From Candidatus Hydrogenedentota bacterium (lineage in GTDB: Bacteria > Hydrogenedentota > Hydrogenedentia > Hydrogenedentiales > CAITNO01), in NCBI GenBank assembly GCA_903922535.1, contig CAIXUF010001263.1, positions 1-5,218 of the forward strand: 5,218 bases of DNA, in the 5' to 3' direction. The notes beneath the pieces are model-generated. The model did not search any database, was not told the origin of the DNA, and worked only from the letters and a program-made list of their open reading frames with translations. The translations under genes and the position numbers were made by a program. Positions 4,538-5,218 of this stretch are shown in pieces. Every line of letters starts with the position of its first letter. Position 1 is the stretch's first letter.

Positions 4538-4696
4538 TTACCCGGTAAACCTGAAGCGGCACCGCCTCCATCGTGCCTCCGGAACTTCCCAGAGTTCCTC
4601 GAAGCACTCCATGCAAGCGTGCGCCTTGCCCGTCTCTTGGTTCTCGCAGACGACCATGAACACCTTCGCCTCGCGCTCTCCGCACATCTCGTACAT
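4538..4696 (-). CDS. 52-residue Cys-rich protein resembling a McsA-type zinc finger lacking one Cys
   Basis: ATG 4696 to TAA 4538-4540. The order YEMCGEREAKVFMVV, then about ten residues, then HACMECFEELW follows the first zinc finger of McsA/UvrB-associated proteins ('C-x2-C-x-R-x-A-x-V...H-x-C-x2-C'), which I recall from the family. Here C5, C28 and C31 fit three of the four ligands, but the first is Tyr2 (codon TAC instead of TGC/TGT). C17 and C46 are extra and might replace it. The ribosome binding site is weak (GAGCGGAAC before the ATG). It begins 37 bases after the T-run of a strong terminator, so expression needs read-through or its own promoter, which I cannot see. The Cys pattern and natural composition support a real gene; function is unknown. 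Confidence 0.55.
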   Translation of the reverse strand: MYEMCGEREAKVFMVVCENQETGKAHACMECFEELWEVPEARWRRCRFRFTG

Positions 4697-4733
4697 GTTC
4701 CGCTCGACTTTTATCGCCCCAATCCTGACACAT

Positions 4734-4763
4734 AAAAAAGAGGAACCTGCCGAAGCCGGTTCC
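4734..4763 (-). terminator. Rho-independent terminator with UUCG-type loop
   Basis: On the minus strand GGAACC-G-GC-TTCG-GC-A-GGTTCC forms an 8-bp stem with one G/A mismatch and a C(UUCG)G tetraloop, followed by TC and six T (4739-4734). It starts 8 bases after the stop at 4772-4774 and should end the two-gene unit upstream. Confidence 0.85.
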
Positions 4764-4771
4764 CCGGGCGC

Positions 4772-5059
4772 TCACGCCCGCACAAACACCCGCTCACACC
4801 CGGACCCACTGCACAGCACAGCCGCAAACCGGGGTTCGGTGCGATGCGGGCCGGCGAACTCGTAAAGCACGCCCTCGAACGGCTCGCCGTCGCCGTAGTC
4901 GAACGTGCCAACGGCCTCGAACCGGCCGTGCTCCGTGGTGCAGTGATGGTGCGTGTAGCTGAACCTGCCTTCGTTGAAGTCGTCGTAGGCCAGGTGCATG
5001 ACCTGGCCGGGTCGCAAGCCGCGTGCGATCTCCGCGGTGAGGTAACGCCTGGTTTTCAT
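4772..5059 (-). CDS. 95-residue protein of unknown function
   Basis: ATG 5059 overlaps the previous stop as ATGA (5056-5059), and no close Shine-Dalgarno is present, so translation is probably coupled. The protein is soluble-looking, with no signal peptide or TM segment. MKTRRYLTAEIARGLRPGQV (1-20) reads like a helix followed by a beta-type region (VMHLAYDDF, EGRFSYTHHHC with H37-39 and C40, AVGTFDYGDGEPFEGVLYEF). CSGSGC (83-88) lies near the end. Cys/His could bind a metal, but the spacing fits no motif I know. An intrinsic terminator follows directly. Small soluble proteins of this kind in coupled pairs are common in phage- or plasmid-like accessory DNA, which is only a suggestion. Confidence 0.78.
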   Translation of the reverse strand: MKTRRYLTAEIARGLRPGQVMHLAYDDFNEGRFSYTHHHCTTEHGRFEAVGTFDYGDGEPFEGVLYEFAGPHRTEPRFAAVLCSGSGCERVFVRA

Positions 5060-5218
5060 GGTTGGTGGTCGATCTCCAGATGCCCCGGCCCGTTGCCTTC
5101 CGGGTCGCAGTTGACCCAGACATGGGCCTCCCGGCCGTTCTGCAGGCGGACACAGAAGCCCCAGTATTCGTGCGTCGGGTCGGTAAAGAACGAGAGGATG
5201 GTCCCGGCCACGAGGGGC
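5056..5218 (-). CDS. C-terminal 53 residues of a protein of unknown function (5' end outside window)
   Basis: The frame is open from the window edge to TGA 5058-5056. It reads PLVAGTILSFFTDPTHEYWG, then FCVRLQNGREAHVWVNCDPE and GNGPGHLEIDHQP. Alternating hydrophobic and polar residues suggest a small beta-sheet domain (FCVRLQNG, AHVWVNCD, GHLEI). The wording 'GREAHVWVNCDPEGNGPGHLEI' reads like a conserved end, but I recognise no family. The four-base ATGA overlap with the following gene shows an operon, and the two products probably act together. Confidence 0.65.
   Translation of the reverse strand, partial: PLVAGTILSFFTDPTHEYWGFCVRLQNGREAHVWVNCDPEGNGPGHLEIDHQP

Noticed and set aside
4302..4865. 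Plus-strand open frame of 187 residues
   Set aside because: It crosses the minus-strand terminator and three minus-strand genes. The composition (Ser/Arg/His-rich) looks like a shadow.
1..5218. CRISPR arrays, tRNA or rRNA genes
   Set aside because: No regularly spaced repeats and no tRNA cloverleaf or rRNA-like conserved segments were seen on either strand.

Overview
The window is about 5.2 kb of moderately GC-rich bacterial DNA (roughly 60% by eye, falling to about 45-50% around 2080-2480). The best guess for the organism is a member of Verrucomicrobiota, probably the Pedosphaera/Limisphaerales side. That rests mainly on dispersed non-coding repeats that I associate from memory with those genomes: a GGCCCGCCCGCCGGGCC hairpin element, a GAGTCCCGCAGAGAAGAG element and a long 'ggactgcggcggg...gccgctttgg' element. 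No marker gene confirms this.

Layout. At 1-204 (+) is the C-terminal end of a receiver domain, probably the tail of a hybrid histidine kinase. Every other gene I support is on the minus strand. A two-gene unit at 1691-313 encodes a small membrane-anchored protein and a secreted protein, coupled by an ATGA overlap. Positions 1704-2073 hold repeats and no convincing gene. At 2389-2075 is a small two-TM zinc-ribbon protein in lower-GC DNA. Positions 2402-2574 hold inverted repeats. At 2575-2667 (+) is a relic of the N-terminal domain of an integron-type tyrosine recombinase. Next, on the minus strand, come a possible tiny lipoprotein (2798-2637) and the C-terminal remnant of a phage-type DnaT-like/neck protein (about 3101-2811). 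At 4317-3253 is a large protein with a degenerate J domain. Between 4318 and 4733 are one small Cys-rich protein and one doubtful micro-ORF. A clear intrinsic terminator at 4763-4734 ends a two-gene coupled unit (5218-4772) of unknown function.

Interpretation. The window looks like accessory DNA that has collected and lost mobile elements. Two things stand out. First, the intI-like relic lies divergently beside a small gene whose start and stop are bracketed by 8-bp inverted boxes (GTTAGGGC/GCCCTAAC). That is the geometry of a degenerate integron with one cassette-like gene. Second, a 72-bp hairpin repeat appears to have inserted in frame into the signal peptide of the 313-1269 gene, leaving a 9-bp near-perfect direct repeat on each side. 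Both are inferences from sequence pattern. The functions of most small genes here remain unknown.
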